A DNA stretch of 45,611 nt from QQUD01 sp039029915 (GTDB lineage: Bacteria; Chloroflexota; Anaerolineae; Promineifilales; Promineifilaceae). Below are positions 44,577-45,611 of the stretch, in pieces (the stretch's first letter is position 1; each line of letters opens with the position of its first letter). The position numbers were made by a program, and so were the translations under genes. Location: the NCBI GenBank assembly GCA_039029915.1, contig JBCCFD010000007.1, forward strand, positions 1 through 45,611, in the 5' to 3' direction. Below the pieces are notes generated by a model. That model saw only the letters and a program-made list of their open reading frames with translations, ran no database searches and was not told the DNA's origin.

Positions 44577-45368
44577 GTGCTAGAACTAGAACGGGCGAAT
44601 AAGTTGCTCTATCGTCTTGATCGGATGAAAAGCGATTTTATCGTACTGGCCTCGCACGAGCTGTATACACCGTTGACACTGGTTAGCGGGTATTCCAATT
44701 TAATGGATGAACATCTAAAGCAGGATGATGAAAAAATAACGCTTGGGCAAACCCGAGAAATTGCCGGTTTGATGAGCACAAGCGTGCTGCGAATGCAGGG
44801 TGTGGTTCAGGAAATTATGAACGTCGCTCGAATTGCGGCGGGTCGGCTTGAACTCTCTATCGGCCCCGTTAAGCTTGGTCACCTTGCCGATTCAGTTTAT
44901 CAAGCGTTTGAAGACATTTTGCGGCTGCGTAACCTGAGTTTGCTGATTGAAGAGTTTGAGGTGCCGCTTATTTTTGGAGATGGGGCCCATATCAAAACGG
45001 TGATCTATAATCTTGTTGAAAATGCCATTAAATATACCCCTGATGGTGGGGAAATTACGGTTAAAGGGTATCTGTCTGGGGCTGGCGTTGAGCTGTCGGT
45101 TCATGACACGGGTATCGGCATTCCACTAGATGAACAGAAGCAAATCTTTAGTCAGTTTTATACCTTAGGCAATGTGGATAATCATTCAAGCAGCAAGTCG
45201 GCCTTTGAAGGTGGGGGAATGGGCTTAGGCTTGACGATTGCTAGTGGAATTGTAGAAGCGCATAACGGCCGTATTTGGGTTGAAAGCCGTGGAGAAGATC
45301 GAGACAGCCTACCGGGGAGTACATTCTTTGTCTGGTTACCCATTGGCTCCGCGCAAGACGCTGAATAA
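44577..45368 (+). CDS. Sensor histidine kinase (HisKA + HATPase_c), second half of a split receiver-kinase
   Basis: Predicted cytoplasmic kinase of 263 residues as delimited by the GTG at 44577; no membrane segment. A coiled coil leads into HisKA with SHELYTPLT (the usual R is Y; phospho-His present). Then come the N box NLVENAIKYTPDGGE, the G1 box DTGIGIP, an F box and the G2 box GGGMGLGLTIASGIVEAHNGRIWVESRG. GAAGG 4 bases upstream of the GTG might allow restart after the TAA. However, the coiled coil begins a few codons earlier (QLEGKV), in frame with the receiver, so the split looks secondary. It may phosphorylate the orphan CheY or OmpR-type proteins of this window, but that is only a guess. 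Confidence 0.85.
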   Translation: MLELERANKLLYRLDRMKSDFIVLASHELYTPLTLVSGYSNLMDEHLKQDDEKITLGQTREIAGLMSTSVLRMQGVVQEIMNVARIAAGRLELSIGPVKLGHLADSVYQAFEDILRLRNLSLLIEEFEVPLIFGDGAHIKTVIYNLVENAIKYTPDGGEITVKGYLSGAGVELSVHDTGIGIPLDEQKQIFSQFYTLGNVDNHSSSKSAFEGGGMGLGLTIASGIVEAHNGRIWVESRGEDRDSLPGSTFFVWLPIGSAQDAE

Positions 45369-45497
45369 TTTGCCACAATTCGCCGCTATCCGGTCCAAAT
45401 TCTGGATACTGGCTTTCAATCGTGGCACTTGTGTATATAGAAAAGTTGCTGAGATGTAACCTCTATTTCCTAATCTTTAGCTCTAAGCCCCTAAGCC

Positions 45498-45611
45498 TTA
45501 ACTCGCCCCTTTAATGTCTTGAACAACTAACTGCAAATTCTTTCGACCTTGCCATTCATTAACCCCAACTGTGTAAACGATATCGACATATTGCGGCAAG
45601 CTATTGGCCCA
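45498..45611 (-). CDS. recJ: Probable RecJ single-strand exonuclease, C-terminal fragment
   Basis: The last 37 codons of a minus-strand gene that continues past the window end, finishing with TAA (45498-45500). The peptide YVDIVYTVGVNEWQGRKNLQ followed by LVVQDIKGAS matches the C-terminal OB-domain pattern of RecJ (D.vy.l..NeW.Gr..lQL.v.DI). Identification from so short a piece is tentative. It is convergent with the histidine kinase gene, with 129 bases between. Confidence 0.55.
   Translation of the reverse strand, partial: WANSLPQYVDIVYTVGVNEWQGRKNLQLVVQDIKGAS

Larger units (their letters stand above)
443..45269. repeat. Highly iterated palindrome ACGGCCGT (about 48 exact copies)
   Basis: By hand count the 8-mer ACGGCCGT occurs about 48 times and the 10-mer AACGGCCGTT about 25 times; chance would give under one of each. 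A further half-dozen carry the one-base variant TCGGCCGT or GCGGCCGT. Examples lie at 443-450, 1057-1064, 5390s, 25080s, 36263, 36345 and 45260s. Most are within genes, and all three reading frames are used: T-A-V, x-G-R and R-P peptides result. Copies are spread over nearly every gene, densest at 1-2868 (nine exact copies plus one TCGGCCGT variant). Confidence 0.9.

Noticed and set aside
1..45611. tRNA or rRNA genes
   Set aside because: The gaps between genes were read for cloverleaf-like patterns and rRNA motifs, and none was found.

Overview
The window is about 45.6 kb of bacterial chromosome, dense in genes and moderate in GC (estimated by eye at mid-to-high 40s percent). No phage, IS, CRISPR array, tRNA or rRNA was recognised. 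The gene content suggests a Chloroflexota-type filamentous or gliding bacterium (Anaerolineae/Ardenticatenia-like): giant DUF11/FG-GAP surface proteins, an extracellular protein ending in YLPIVIK, menaquinone methylation, many lipoproteins and YfhO/GT-C membrane enzymes. This placement is an inference from style, not from a marker gene. The window is peppered with the palindrome ACGGCCGT (about 48 exact copies by hand count, under 1 expected), which behaves like a lineage-specific highly iterated palindrome.

Layout. 1-2868: 5'-truncated FAD/Fe-S oxidoreductase. 3058-5943: FtsK/SpoIIIE. 6182-10042: zincin-like lipoprotein, MenG/UbiE, an MBL-fold hydrolase, and a DsbA-like lipoprotein whose CxxC has an in-frame TGA at the first Cys, so a probable selenoprotein (UxxC). 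10156-23891, all on the minus strand: a compact cluster reading GT2, GT4, PP2C phosphatase, RsbW-like kinase, STAS, Wzx-like flippase, STAS, PHP-STAS fusion, second RsbW-like kinase, CheY, membrane-anchored double ConA-like protein, YfhO. 24297-25886: two paralogous OmpR-type regulators without a kinase. 26236-32988: a 2250-residue secreted DUF11/LruC-like/FG-GAP protein closed by a perfect terminator. 33097-35140: YdcF-like protein, barstar-like protein, Tat-exported ConA-like protein. 35772-43031: an operon with a STAS-GT-C-like membrane fusion, a lipoprotein and a membrane-anchored GH5-like hydrolase. 43208-43957: an SDR lacking the catalytic lysine. 44121-45368: a response regulator-histidine kinase reading frame with an ATT start and an internal TAA. 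45498-45611: the C-terminus of a probable RecJ on the minus strand.

How it may work together. The minus-strand cluster interleaves a complete partner-switching module (PP2C phosphatase, two anti-sigma-type kinases, three STAS domains, CheY) with polyprenyl-sugar and glycan assembly genes (GT2, GT4, flippase, YfhO), and has no sigma factor. A STAS domain recurs at the N-terminus of the GT-C-like protein of the second operon. The most interesting hypothesis is that surface glycan synthesis is controlled after translation by STAS phosphorylation. This resembles in principle the SypE/SypA control of Vibrio fischeri biofilm polysaccharide and the HmpU/V/W module of filamentous cyanobacteria, but with different effectors (PHP-STAS and STAS-GT-C).
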